Assembly (NCBI GenBank): GCA_003520455.1
Contig: DOUV01000716.1
Span: 1 to 21,021, forward strand
Source of the DNA: Chloroflexota bacterium
Lineage (GTDB): Bacteria; Chloroflexota; Anaerolineae; Ardenticatenales; Ardenticatenaceae
Reading direction: 5' to 3'
Length of the DNA: 21,021 nt
Position numbers and translations under genes: made by a program. This document shows positions 14,156-21,021 of this stretch, one piece after another. Each line of letters starts with the position of its first letter. The stretch's first letter is position 1. A model generated the notes under the pieces. That model saw nothing but the letters and a program-made list of their open reading frames with translations, was not told where the DNA came from and ran no database searches.

Positions 14156-15073
14156 TCAGATCAGGCTCTTCCGGTAACGTGGGTCCATCATGTCGCGGAT
14201 CCCATCGCCCAAGAGGTTGACGGCCGTCACAAAGAGCATGATGGCAAGGGCAGGAAACAGAGCGACCCAGTAGGCTTCCTGCAGATACGACCGGCCGGTA
14301 CTGACCATTTCCCCCCAGTCGGGCGTGGGGGGCTGTGTGCCCAACCCGAGAAAACTGAGCGTCGCCACAGCTACGATCGCATAAGCGAACATCGCCGACG
14401 TCTGCACGATCACAGGTGGAATTGCGTTCGGTAGTACGTGGCGTAGCATGATCTTCCAGTCGGGGACTCCGACAGCCCGGGCCGCAGTGACGTACAGTTC
14501 GGCCTGAGTTGTGAGAGTTGTACTGCGAACCAGGCGGGCCAGTTGTGGTGTATAGACGATTCCTAAAGCGAGCATTGCATTGACCGTCGACGGACCGAAG
14601 ACACTCAAGAGAGCAATGGCCAGAAGAATAGGCGGAAACGAAAGTAAGCCGTCCATCGCTCGCATCAACAGGAGATCCACCATGCCGCCGGCGTAGCCCG
14701 CCACCAGCCCAACCGACAGACCGGCGACCAACGCGATTGAGAGGGCTACGGTTCCGGCGAGGAGCGTGACTCGGGACCCGTGGATGATTCGCGACAGGAG
14801 ATCTCTACCGTAAGAATCGGTACCCAGGGGATGTTCCAGGCTCGGTGGTTGTAGGGGCGCCTGCAGATTCATCTCGAGCGGATCATAGGGAGAGACGGCC
14901 GGCGCGAGAATCGCAAGCAGCACGGTTACCAGCACGACGATCGCTCCCAAAACCGCCAACAGATTCCCCTGGACGATTCGCACGACTGCCGATCTCTTGA
15001 TAAAGAGCCGCTGCTGCGTCCCAATTGCCCCGTCCGAAGATCGCAATGTCCGAGGCTGTGTTGCCGTACTCAT
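14156..15073 (-). CDS. ABC transporter permease, DppC/OppC type
   Basis: 305 aa inner-membrane permease. A short cytoplasmic tail is followed by the first membrane segment (LLAVLGAIVVLVTVLLAIL), the DppC hallmark HPLGTDSYGRDLLSRIIHGSR, the EAA loop (ELYVTAARAVGVPDWK) and the C-terminal LLGDGIRDMMDPR. The ATG has GGAG 6 bases upstream and overlaps the stop of the DppB-type gene by 4 bases (ATGA), typical of a co-translated pair. It is a paralog of the permease at 118-1095. With the binding protein at 16116-17747 it forms a complete transport module except for ATPases, which are not in this window. Confidence 0.95.
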   Translation of the reverse strand: MSTATQPRTLRSSDGAIGTQQRLFIKRSAVVRIVQGNLLAVLGAIVVLVTVLLAILAPAVSPYDPLEMNLQAPLQPPSLEHPLGTDSYGRDLLSRIIHGSRVTLLAGTVALSIALVAGLSVGLVAGYAGGMVDLLLMRAMDGLLSFPPILLAIALLSVFGPSTVNAMLALGIVYTPQLARLVRSTTLTTQAELYVTAARAVGVPDWKIMLRHVLPNAIPPVIVQTSAMFAYAIVAVATLSFLGLGTQPPTPDWGEMVSTGRSYLQEAYWVALFPALAIMLFVTAVNLLGDGIRDMMDPRYRKSLI

Positions 15074-16017
15074 TGCGCTCTCCGCAACCTGGGATCGATC
15101 ACTGTATAGAGGAAATCGGCCGTCAAGTTCGATACGATGAAAATCACCGCCACGAACATCGCCACTCCTTGGATCAAGGGATAATCCCGCTCCAGGGCAG
15201 CTCGGATCATCATGCTTCCCATACCCGGCAGCCCAAAGATCTGTTCCATCACCGCTGCTCCGCCAAGGAGGTAGGCAAAATTGACCGCGAGAACGGTAAT
15301 CAGAGGGATCAATGAGTTCCGCATCGCATGCACCCAGAGGACCCGCGCCGAGCTCAGCCCCTTCGCCCGGGCCACTCGAATGTAGTCTTGCGCAAGGACT
15401 TCCAGCATGCTGGACCGGAGAAGGCGAGCCATCAGCGCCGCGTAGACGAAGCCCAATGTAATCGTCGGCAAGATATAGTACGGAATCGCCCGCGCCGGCT
15501 CCTTCAGCAGATGCGGTGCTCCCGCGATCGGGACAAGTTTCAGCCTCACGGCGAAGATGAGAATGAGAATCACGGCCACGACGAAATCTGGCGTGGCGAC
15601 CCCCAGCATCGCGACGGTGCGCAAGATGTAATCCGCCGAGCTATTCATCTTATAGGCCGAAAGAACGCCGATGGGGAGCGCAAGCGCAGTGCCGAGAGCC
15701 GTCGCCGCGATTGCCAGGATGAGCGTCGACGGGAGCCTGTCCAGAACCATCTTCAGGACGGGCTCGCGTGTCATAATCGAGCGACCGAAGTCGCCTTCGA
15801 GGATAGCACGCAACCAGGACAGGTACTGTACGTGGATAGGACGATCCAGACCGTAATGGCTTCGAATATCGCTGATTAGCTCGGGGGAGGCGTTGAAGCC
15901 TAACATGGCGACAATAGGGTCGCCTGGGATCAGATGGGTCAGCGTGAAGACAAGCACCGAAATCACGAGTAGTGTGATAGGAACCTGGATGATCCGTCGT
16001 ACTAGGTGAGTCGTCAT
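15070..16017 (-). CDS. ABC transporter permease, DppB/OppB type
   Basis: 315 aa inner-membrane permease. The N-terminal segment (LVRRIIQVPITLLVISVLVF), the GDPIVAML motif, the periplasmic domain ending in GDFGRSIMTREPV, the EAA loop (QDYIRVARAKGLSSAR) and the final FLYTVIDPRLR all fit DppB. The ATG has GAGG 8 bases upstream. It lies 98 bp after the binding-protein gene, with a stem-loop in that gap, and overlaps the DppC-type gene by 4 bases. It is a paralog of the permease at 1193-2137. Confidence 0.95.
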   Translation of the reverse strand: MTTHLVRRIIQVPITLLVISVLVFTLTHLIPGDPIVAMLGFNASPELISDIRSHYGLDRPIHVQYLSWLRAILEGDFGRSIMTREPVLKMVLDRLPSTLILAIAATALGTALALPIGVLSAYKMNSSADYILRTVAMLGVATPDFVVAVILILIFAVRLKLVPIAGAPHLLKEPARAIPYYILPTITLGFVYAALMARLLRSSMLEVLAQDYIRVARAKGLSSARVLWVHAMRNSLIPLITVLAVNFAYLLGGAAVMEQIFGLPGMGSMMIRAALERDYPLIQGVAMFVAVIFIVSNLTADFLYTVIDPRLRRAQ

Positions 16018-16065
16018 ACTCTGCGCCTCTATCCGTTCAGCTACGCCACCTCCTCGTAACTCGAA

Positions 16066-16097
16066 CGGGGTCGCCTGGGAGTCTCCAAACGACCCCG
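16066..16097 (-). other. Stem-loop between binding-protein and permease genes
   Basis: CGGGGTCG (16066-16073) pairs perfectly with CGACCCCG (16090-16097); a GGGAG/CTCC pairing inside the loop can extend it. It sits 18 bases after the binding-protein stop, lacks a U-run and precedes the permease. Such stems often protect binding-protein mRNA and raise its level over that of the permeases; this role is inferred. Confidence 0.55.
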
Positions 16098-16115
16098 CGT
16101 TTCAGAAATAGTTCC

Positions 16116-17747
16116 CTATGTCTCCCATCGCACGTTCTCAAGTACAAGATTGTAATCTTGCGGTGGCGGCGTAAATCCGGTTAAGTCTTTGTTGTAGGCC
16201 CACACCATGCCGCGATGCACGGTGTAGACGTAAGGGGCGTCTTCCAGCACAAGCTGCACTACTCGCGAGTACATCTGTGCGCGCTTTTGCGGGTCTATCT
16301 CCTGACGGGCCTGGTCGAGCAATCGATCGACCTCCTCGTTCTGGTACCCGAAGTTGGCAATCGTCTCGGAATGTTGGAACCAGTAGAGTGCCGAGTCCGA
16401 ATCGGGGGTCATGACGGTGATATCCATTGACCCCATCTCGAAGTTTCCCTCGATCATCCGGTTGAGAACGTCGCCGGCTGCCAGTTCGATTTTGACCTGG
16501 ATCCCAACCTTCGCCAGCTGACTGGCAATGATCTCCATCTGACGCTTGATCGCCGGCTCCTGATCCACCAGGGCAGAAACCGTAAACCCATTGGGCAATC
16601 CGGCTTTGGCCAGCTCCTCTCGCGCTTGTGCAAGGTTCGCCTTCGATCCGTAGACGTCAACACTGGGATTGGTACCCAAGAAGCCCTTCGGTAAGGGATC
16701 ATCCATAGGGATCGCGCCGCCGTAGAAACCGCTCTGAGCGAGCTCCTCACGGTCGATGGCGTATGCAATAGCCCGGCGAGCCTCTCGCTTCATTACCGGA
16801 TGGTCAGGCGGTAACCGGAGATTGAAGGCCAGCGCATTCCACGACCAGCCGTCAGTGCTGGCGACGGTAATATTTGGGTTGGCTTGCAGCTCCGGAATAT
16901 CCTTGTAATCCGGCTGGTCGATGAAGTCCAATTCCCCGTTAAGCAGGCGCAGCTTCTTAATATTCGCGTCTTCAACCGGTTGGAAGATCAGTTCGTCGAG
17001 ATAGGGCCGATCTTGGCGCCAGTACTTGTCGAATTTCTTTAGAGTGATGTTGCTGCCCGACTCCCAGGAAACGAACTCAAACGGTCCCGCCCCCACAGGG
17101 TTCCGGCCGAAAGCGTCCTCCCCCATCTCCTCGTACGCTTTCTTCGACACCACCCAGGTGCCCTGACCGACAGCGGTCGTAACGAGGAAAGGAGTGAAGG
17201 GTTTGCTGAGCTTAAAATCGACAGTGTACTTGTCGACGGCCTCGGCGCCCTCGACGAAGAAATAAAGGAATTTGCGCGGTTTGTCCTTCTCGATCGTGTA
17301 ATTCGCGTTGAAAGCTACATCTTCGGCGGTAACTTCACCGTACCCTTTGTGAAATTGCACGCCCTCGTGCAGCTTGAAGCGCCAGACGAGCGGATCAGGC
17401 TGACTCCATTCGGCGGCGAGGGCGGGGGCCGGCTGTAAGGTCTTGTAGTCGAGTTCGACCAGGGGCGCAAAGATATTGGTGAGAACTTCGCCTTGACGCG
17501 TTGTCGTCGTCAGGAAGGGGTCCAGATTCGCCGGCTCGCCGACCATGCCGATCCGCATCGCATTACGACGCGGCGCCACGGCAGCTGTGGGAGCTGTATC
17601 AGCGACGGGCGATGTGACGGCAGGGGCCGGACCTGCCGCGCCGCGACAGGCTGCTAGAAGCTGTGAGAGGGTCAGACCTGCACCGGCAAGGCCGGTCTGC
17701 CTGAGTAAAGCACGCCGGCTCATCCTCCGATCCCACTGCGAAGCCAT
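16116..17747 (-). CDS. ABC transporter substrate-binding protein, family 5 (peptide/nickel type), Tat lipoprotein
   Basis: 543 aa extracytoplasmic binding protein. A twin-arginine motif (SRRALLR, residues 10-16) and lipobox LAAC with C34 mark a Tat-exported lipoprotein; an A/P/T-rich linker follows. SBP_bac_5 features are LHEGVQFHKGYGEVTAEDV, GRNPVGAGPFEF and a C-terminal EDAPYVYTVHRG. AGGAG lies 7 bases before the ATG at 17747. It is paralogous to the binding protein at 9080-10741 along its whole length, with many shared blocks, so the ligands should be related. It is the first gene of the transport module after the regulator and is followed by its own DppB/DppC pair. Confidence 0.95.
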   Translation of the reverse strand: MASQWDRRMSRRALLRQTGLAGAGLTLSQLLAACRGAAGPAPAVTSPVADTAPTAAVAPRRNAMRIGMVGEPANLDPFLTTTTRQGEVLTNIFAPLVELDYKTLQPAPALAAEWSQPDPLVWRFKLHEGVQFHKGYGEVTAEDVAFNANYTIEKDKPRKFLYFFVEGAEAVDKYTVDFKLSKPFTPFLVTTAVGQGTWVVSKKAYEEMGEDAFGRNPVGAGPFEFVSWESGSNITLKKFDKYWRQDRPYLDELIFQPVEDANIKKLRLLNGELDFIDQPDYKDIPELQANPNITVASTDGWSWNALAFNLRLPPDHPVMKREARRAIAYAIDREELAQSGFYGGAIPMDDPLPKGFLGTNPSVDVYGSKANLAQAREELAKAGLPNGFTVSALVDQEPAIKRQMEIIASQLAKVGIQVKIELAAGDVLNRMIEGNFEMGSMDITVMTPDSDSALYWFQHSETIANFGYQNEEVDRLLDQARQEIDPQKRAQMYSRVVQLVLEDAPYVYTVHRGMVWAYNKDLTGFTPPPQDYNLVLENVRWET

Positions 17748-18103
17748 CTCAAATCTCCTTTCCCCCGTATGTATTGCGTCGAGGTGAAGAGTTATTAGAG
17801 AATCCGGCTCAATGACTTGAACCAGAGACGAGACCGAGCTGGGCGGAATAAAAAGTCCTGCCTGCTTGTCATCAAGTCTCAGGGCTATCAGGGCCCAGTT
17901 GTCCCCGCAGCGGTGCGGATGGAGACGGCTCTCGTAAAGGAGCCCTCATGCTACGATGTGACTGCGCGGTTTTAAGACTGTTGGAGAGATGAGAAAACGG
18001 TCAGAGGAACAACGAGGGATAATGTAGACCGCACAAGGCTCAGATCAGTTTGAATCACTCGAGGCCAGGAACGGGACTCGCAACGTCTACACCCACTTCC
18101 TGT
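17748..18103 (-). promoter_or_regulatory. Intergenic region with a candidate promoter for the transport/hydrolase cluster
   Basis: 356 bp between the regulator stop and the binding-protein start, no gene seen, visibly less GC-rich than the flanks. The best minus-strand promoter candidate is TTGATG (17875-17870), 17-bp spacer, TTTATT (17852-17847). CTTGTCATCAAG (17865-17876), a short dyad, overlaps its -35 and could be an operator. Small hairpins (for example GGCTC/GAGCC near 17930) are present but none has a terminator U-run. All weak. Confidence 0.3.
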
Positions 18104-18778
18104 TCAGGGTTTGACCCACGGGAGATTGCGAAGTCGAAGCCTGGAGTTTTCCATGTGAAGAGCCATCATGTTGGCCGCTTCCGCAGCATCACGCTTTCGC
18201 ATCGCCTGAACAATGGCGATGTGCTCTTCGACTGGCGTGACAAGATGTGGTCCAGAACGCAAAACTGCAACCGCTCGGACCAGAGCAATTCGGTGGTTGA
18301 AGCTGCCTAGAACCTCTCTTAGAAACCGATTCTCGACGAAGGCGAGGAGAGCCTTGTGAAAATGATCGTCGCTTTCATAGTGGCGGCTACTATCTCCGGC
18401 GTCCAGCCGTCCCAATTCTTCATTCAGAGAGCTTTCCAGATCATTGAGAACCAGTTCCGGAATCAAAGGTGTGACGAGCCGCACGACCTCGACCTCGAGG
18501 AGTCTGCGAACATCAAAGAGGTCATCAATATCGCGGCGCGTGAGGACCCCTACGAAGGTGCCACGATGAGATTGAGTCTCAACCAGCTTCTCGGATTCCA
18601 GGCGCCTGAGCGCCTCGCGAACTGGCATGCGACTGACATCGAGCTCTTCCGCAATGAGATCGAGATCCAGCTTCTCACCGGGTTCAAAGTAGCCCGAGAG
18701 TATCGCTTTGCGAAGAGCGTAGGTGGCACGATCGGCCAGAGTCCTCCCGGTAATGGCCTCTGGGAGCGGGACCTTCAT
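18104..18778 (-). CDS. GntR-family transcriptional regulator, FadR subfamily (FCD domain)
   Basis: 224 aa DNA-binding regulator. The winged helix-turn-helix covers about residues 12-77 (ADRATYALRKAILSGYFEPG, EELDVSRMPVREALRRLE, GTFV), typical of GntR. The C-terminal FCD ligand domain shows its metal-site residues D137 and H141 (DDHFH), H186 (EEH) and H208 (MALH). Such proteins sense small organic acids or amino acids and usually repress neighbouring catabolic genes. The ATG at 18778 follows AAGGAG; a longer reading to 18868 would run through the promoter. It probably controls the transport-hydrolase cluster immediately downstream and itself (inference from position). Confidence 0.93.
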   Translation of the reverse strand: MKVPLPEAITGRTLADRATYALRKAILSGYFEPGEKLDLDLIAEELDVSRMPVREALRRLESEKLVETQSHRGTFVGVLTRRDIDDLFDVRRLLEVEVVRLVTPLIPELVLNDLESSLNEELGRLDAGDSSRHYESDDHFHKALLAFVENRFLREVLGSFNHRIALVRAVAVLRSGPHLVTPVEEHIAIVQAMRKRDAAEAANMMALHMENSRLRLRNLPWVKP

Positions 18779-18829
18779 GACTCTCCTTATCCCTCGGCGC
18801 GCTAGATTGTACGATGCAATGTTGACGCC

Positions 18830-18861
18830 ATTATATACCATAACCAGGTTGCTGGTGTCAA
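18830..18861 (-). promoter_or_regulatory. Promoter of the GntR regulator gene
   Basis: Minus strand: perfect -35 TTGACA (18861-18856), 18-bp spacer, -10 TATATA (18837-18832) merging into TATAAT (18835-18830). The start codon lies about 50 bases further on. The best-looking promoter in the window. Confidence 0.7.
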
Positions 18862-18886
18862 TGATCAATGATCAAAGATCCTTGAT
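18858..18886. repeat. Heptamer tandem repeat and near-palindrome upstream of the regulator promoter
   Basis: TCAATGA is repeated 2.6 times at 18858-18875, running into ATCAAAGATCCTTGAT (18871-18886), a 16-bp palindrome with a single mismatched pair. It adjoins and partly covers the -35 box. A plausible operator for autoregulation by the GntR protein or a binding site for another regulator. Confidence 0.4.
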
Positions 18887-19424
18887 CGATCCGGCGCCGG
18901 GGTTCTTACGCGATCCCCCACGCGAAACCACCCCGCCTGACTCCGATGAACCAGGGGGCCAGAGTGCCGCACGGCTTCCCGGCGTACACCGTCTCCTCAG
19001 TCTAGCGCGCCGGTCGCGTCGTCAGACTCCCGAAGTCTGATCGGGATCGTGCTGGCCCACAGCGCGCGCCGACGGGAGCGATCGAGGCGGAAAGAAGCCG
19101 GGCGGCTCGCTGACGCCACGCCTGGCATGACCCCAGCCTGCTCAATTGGATTGAGCCAGGGGCTCGTGATCAGCCAGAAACAACCGGCAACGCGGACGCC
19201 GGCGACAACGCGACGTCCGCGCCGGTGAGCGTGGCGTTCGCGCCGGCGAATGGCACCGAGGAGCGCATCGTGGGGGGCTGAACACGGCCGATGTCGCGAT
19301 TCAGGTCACGATGTTCACGTTCACGCGTGCGCCGCTGGCGCATGCACTGATCCATGCGCACCATTGAGGAGTGGGAGTTGAGGTGTTATTGGATGGCACG
19401 GCGGAGTGAAGCGAAGACGCAACA
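18887..19424. other. Gene-free, decayed stretch
   Basis: No intact gene in about 540 bp. It holds two neat hairpins, TCAGACT/AGTCTGA with loop CCCGA (19022-19040) and GCTCAAT/ATTGAGC with loop TGG (19140-19156), neither followed by T-runs. At about 19160-19282 a plus-strand frame (reading GNADAGDNATSAPVSVAFAP and so on to a TGA) has strong G/C at third positions and may be a scrap of a lost secreted protein; I cannot name it. The region ends in the transposase remnant. Confidence 0.4.
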
Positions 19425-19907
19425 GTGGTCTACGAGACGGATGTGACCGATGAGCAGGATCAACTGATTGCGCCCGTGATCGAGCGCCAGTCGAAACGGG
19501 GACGGCCCACCACTTTGTGTTTGCGTTGGTGTTGAATGCGCGGATCTATTTGATGCGAACCGGCTGTCAATGGCGTCTTTTGCCAAGAGATTTTCCAGCT
19601 TGGCAAGTGTTCGGTGCTATTTCGACAAATGGACGGAGGATGGGACCTGGCTGGAATCATTCTGGCAATCGTCAAGCGCCCAACCAACCAGCAGGGCTTT
19701 GTGGTCCTCGCGCGCAGGGGGGCCGTGGAGCGGACAATCGGCTGGCTGAACCGCTGCCGGCGCTTGAGTAAAGGTTTCGAGCAGTTGGTCAAGAACAGCC
19801 AAGCGATGGTCTACTGGGCCTCGATTCAACGCATGTTGCGCTACTTGGCACCACCCTGCGATCAGGAACGACCATACAGCCATAAAACCGTTGTGTTAGT
19901 ACACTGA
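19425..19907 (+). pseudogene. Decayed IS5-family transposase
   Basis: Pieces of an IS5-family DDE transposase in changing frames. The N-terminal part ([21 protein letters not shown]) is read from 19425; a shift near 19515 gives [21 protein letters not shown]; a shift near 19609 gives [12 protein letters not shown]; and after a large internal deletion near 19660 the C-terminal part reads [33 protein letters not shown] (in the frame ending at 19907). The middle with most of the DDE catalytic core is missing, so it is dead. Terminal inverted repeats are not recognisable. It lies opposite to all neighbours, between the kinase gene and the regulator. Family assignment rests on the [10 protein letters not shown] and [16 protein letters not shown] signatures. 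Confidence 0.85.
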
Positions 19908-19910
19908 CGA

Positions 19911-20945
19911 TCAAAAGAGGAAGGAGCTTCCGAACGCCCTTCTAGAAAGTTGTTGGTACGTCCGGTGGGCGATATCCACCACGTTGTTCGGTAGAAATTG
20001 ATTCATCAGCCGCAATCCTTTCTGTCGCTCTTCGACACTCCCTTGCAGGCCGAAAATTTGCTCCGAGTACTCGGCGATATCTACCACGATCCGCTCGTAG
20101 CGATAGTAGCTGAGTGCCACCAGATCAATCTCGGTACGACCATAACCCTGGTAGAACCACCCTACCTCTTGATCGTTGTTCCAGATACCGCCAACACCGC
20201 CACCAATAAACATCAGATCACGCTCTTTGGGCGCCAGGATGGGCTCGTCCCAGTCCACGATTGCCAACTCGTCGTCCATGCCCACCAGGACGTTTCGGCC
20301 ATGGAGGTCCGCATGACACACGGCCAATTTGACGGCACGATCGTGCAGTACGAAGGCGAGCTGTTCAGCGCGTTCGACAATGCTTTCGATCTCGTCACGC
20401 TTGGTCAGCCAAAAGGCGGCTAAGCTCACCGCGATGGGGTCATCAAAGCGGTCCTGTTCCACCTGTTTGTGAAACGCCTTTACGGTATTCCGCCAGCGTG
20501 GCGAATAGTCCTCGTGGGGTACACGTTCGGCCAGGGCGGCGGGCAATCGCGTTGTATGAACTGCTTTCAGGCTCGCGCCCAATGTGATCCATGGTGTCTG
20601 TGACAAGGCAACCTCAAAGCCGGTCTTGCCGTCGAAAAACGGGTAGAGTATCCAGTCGAAGCCGTGCGCATGGACCCACAAATCGCGGGTCGTCGTCGCG
20701 ACAGGGGCCATCACCGGCCGGATACCTTGCGCCTGAAGAAAGGCAGGGACGGCGACCGCTATCTCGTTGAAGTTCCCGCGTCGTAGCTTGAGAAAGTAGG
20801 GGGTGCCACTGTTGGCGGTGACACGGTACGTCGCGTTGTTCACCCACCCGAGGGGCAGAAAGGATACCTGCGTGATGCGCAGCCCGAAGGTATCGCGCAA
20901 ACACGCGATGATGGTGTCATCGGAGATATCGGGTTTCGTCAGCAT
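19911..20945 (-). CDS. Aminoglycoside phosphotransferase (APH)-family kinase, APH(9)-like
   Basis: 344 aa, cytoplasmic, kinase-like fold. ATP-binding lysine K53 in PYFLKLRRG; the Brenner catalytic loop H211-A-D213-L-H-G-R-N218; the Mg-binding aspartate pair in IVDWDEP (D231/D233); then the KERDLMFIGGGVGG stretch that, from memory, is typical of the spectinomycin-kinase-like (APH(9)) branch. It may phosphorylate an aminoglycoside-type antibiotic or an unrelated hydroxyl metabolite; resistance cannot be concluded from sequence. The start ATG 20945 (MLTKPDIS) matches the usual family start; an in-frame TTG at 20987 adds 14 residues. Neither has a strong ribosome binding site. The stop is 4 bases from the end of the transposase remnant, so the gene is isolated from the catabolic cluster. 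Confidence 0.88.
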   Translation of the reverse strand: MLTKPDISDDTIIACLRDTFGLRITQVSFLPLGWVNNATYRVTANSGTPYFLKLRRGNFNEIAVAVPAFLQAQGIRPVMAPVATTTRDLWVHAHGFDWILYPFFDGKTGFEVALSQTPWITLGASLKAVHTTRLPAALAERVPHEDYSPRWRNTVKAFHKQVEQDRFDDPIAVSLAAFWLTKRDEIESIVERAEQLAFVLHDRAVKLAVCHADLHGRNVLVGMDDELAIVDWDEPILAPKERDLMFIGGGVGGIWNNDQEVGWFYQGYGRTEIDLVALSYYRYERIVVDIAEYSEQIFGLQGSVEERQKGLRLMNQFLPNNVVDIAHRTYQQLSRRAFGSSFLF

Positions 20946-21021
20946 AGGCGGTACGATGCTGCTATCGTTCCATGGTCTTGTTTCCAAGGGAATAACTTAG
21001 TACAGCTTTGCGGAAATCCAT

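Overview
The window looks like part of a high-GC bacterial chromosome. It is a long one-directional (minus-strand) catabolic gene cluster with Tat-type lipoprotein solute-binding proteins, strong GGAGG ribosome binding sites and short ATGA-type gene overlaps. Gene content (peptide-type ABC importers, M20 and S9 peptidases, several amidohydrolases, DUF4392 proteins, an APH(9)-like kinase, an IscB/HEARO-type RNA) suggests a Chloroflexota bacterium of the Thermomicrobia/Sphaerobacter kind. That assignment is inference from gene style only. No tRNA, rRNA, CRISPR array or phage gene was seen.

Read in the direction of transcription (right to left): a free-standing aminoglycoside-phosphotransferase-family kinase (20945-19911); a gene-poor decayed strip with a broken IS5-family transposase on the plus strand (19425-19907); a GntR/FadR-family regulator with its own good promoter (18778-18104); then a first uptake module, family-5 solute-binding protein (17747-16116), DppB-type permease (16017-15070) and DppC-type permease (15073-14156). 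Downstream come an S9 prolyl-oligopeptidase-type peptidase, a nitrilase-superfamily C-N hydrolase, a carboxymuconolactone-decarboxylase-fold protein and a second solute-binding protein (10741-9080).

The cluster is then interrupted by a 664-bp gene-free stretch carrying a perfect 21-bp hairpin and a plus-strand structured RNA with its own sigma70-like promoter. This RNA resembles the HEARO/omega RNA of IscB elements, but no iscB lies beside it. After the break come a metal-dependent amidohydrolase, a small membrane-anchored protein whose reading frame is cut by an in-frame TGA, a DUF4392 (D-glutamate-cyclase-like) protein, an M20 peptidase, a tandem pair of COG2159-type amidohydrolases with a near-identical internal patch, a second DppB/DppC pair, and the first 30 codons of what looks like a second DUF4392 protein running off the window.

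Together the genes look like a system that imports short peptides or amide-linked amino-acid derivatives and breaks them down. Two paralogous binding proteins and two permease pairs feed a battery of peptidases, C-N hydrolases and a D-glutamate-cyclase-like enzyme, probably under the GntR regulator. No ABC ATPase (DppD/DppF) is present in the window, so the ATPases must lie outside it. The points most worth a second look are the orphan HEARO-like RNA, the TGA-interrupted small protein with a SECIS-like hairpin after the TGA, the start site whose Shine-Dalgarno is locked in a 21-bp hairpin, the gene-conversion patch in the tandem amidohydrolases, the cysteine cluster in the DUF4392 protein, and the hairpin flanked by 12-bp direct repeats.
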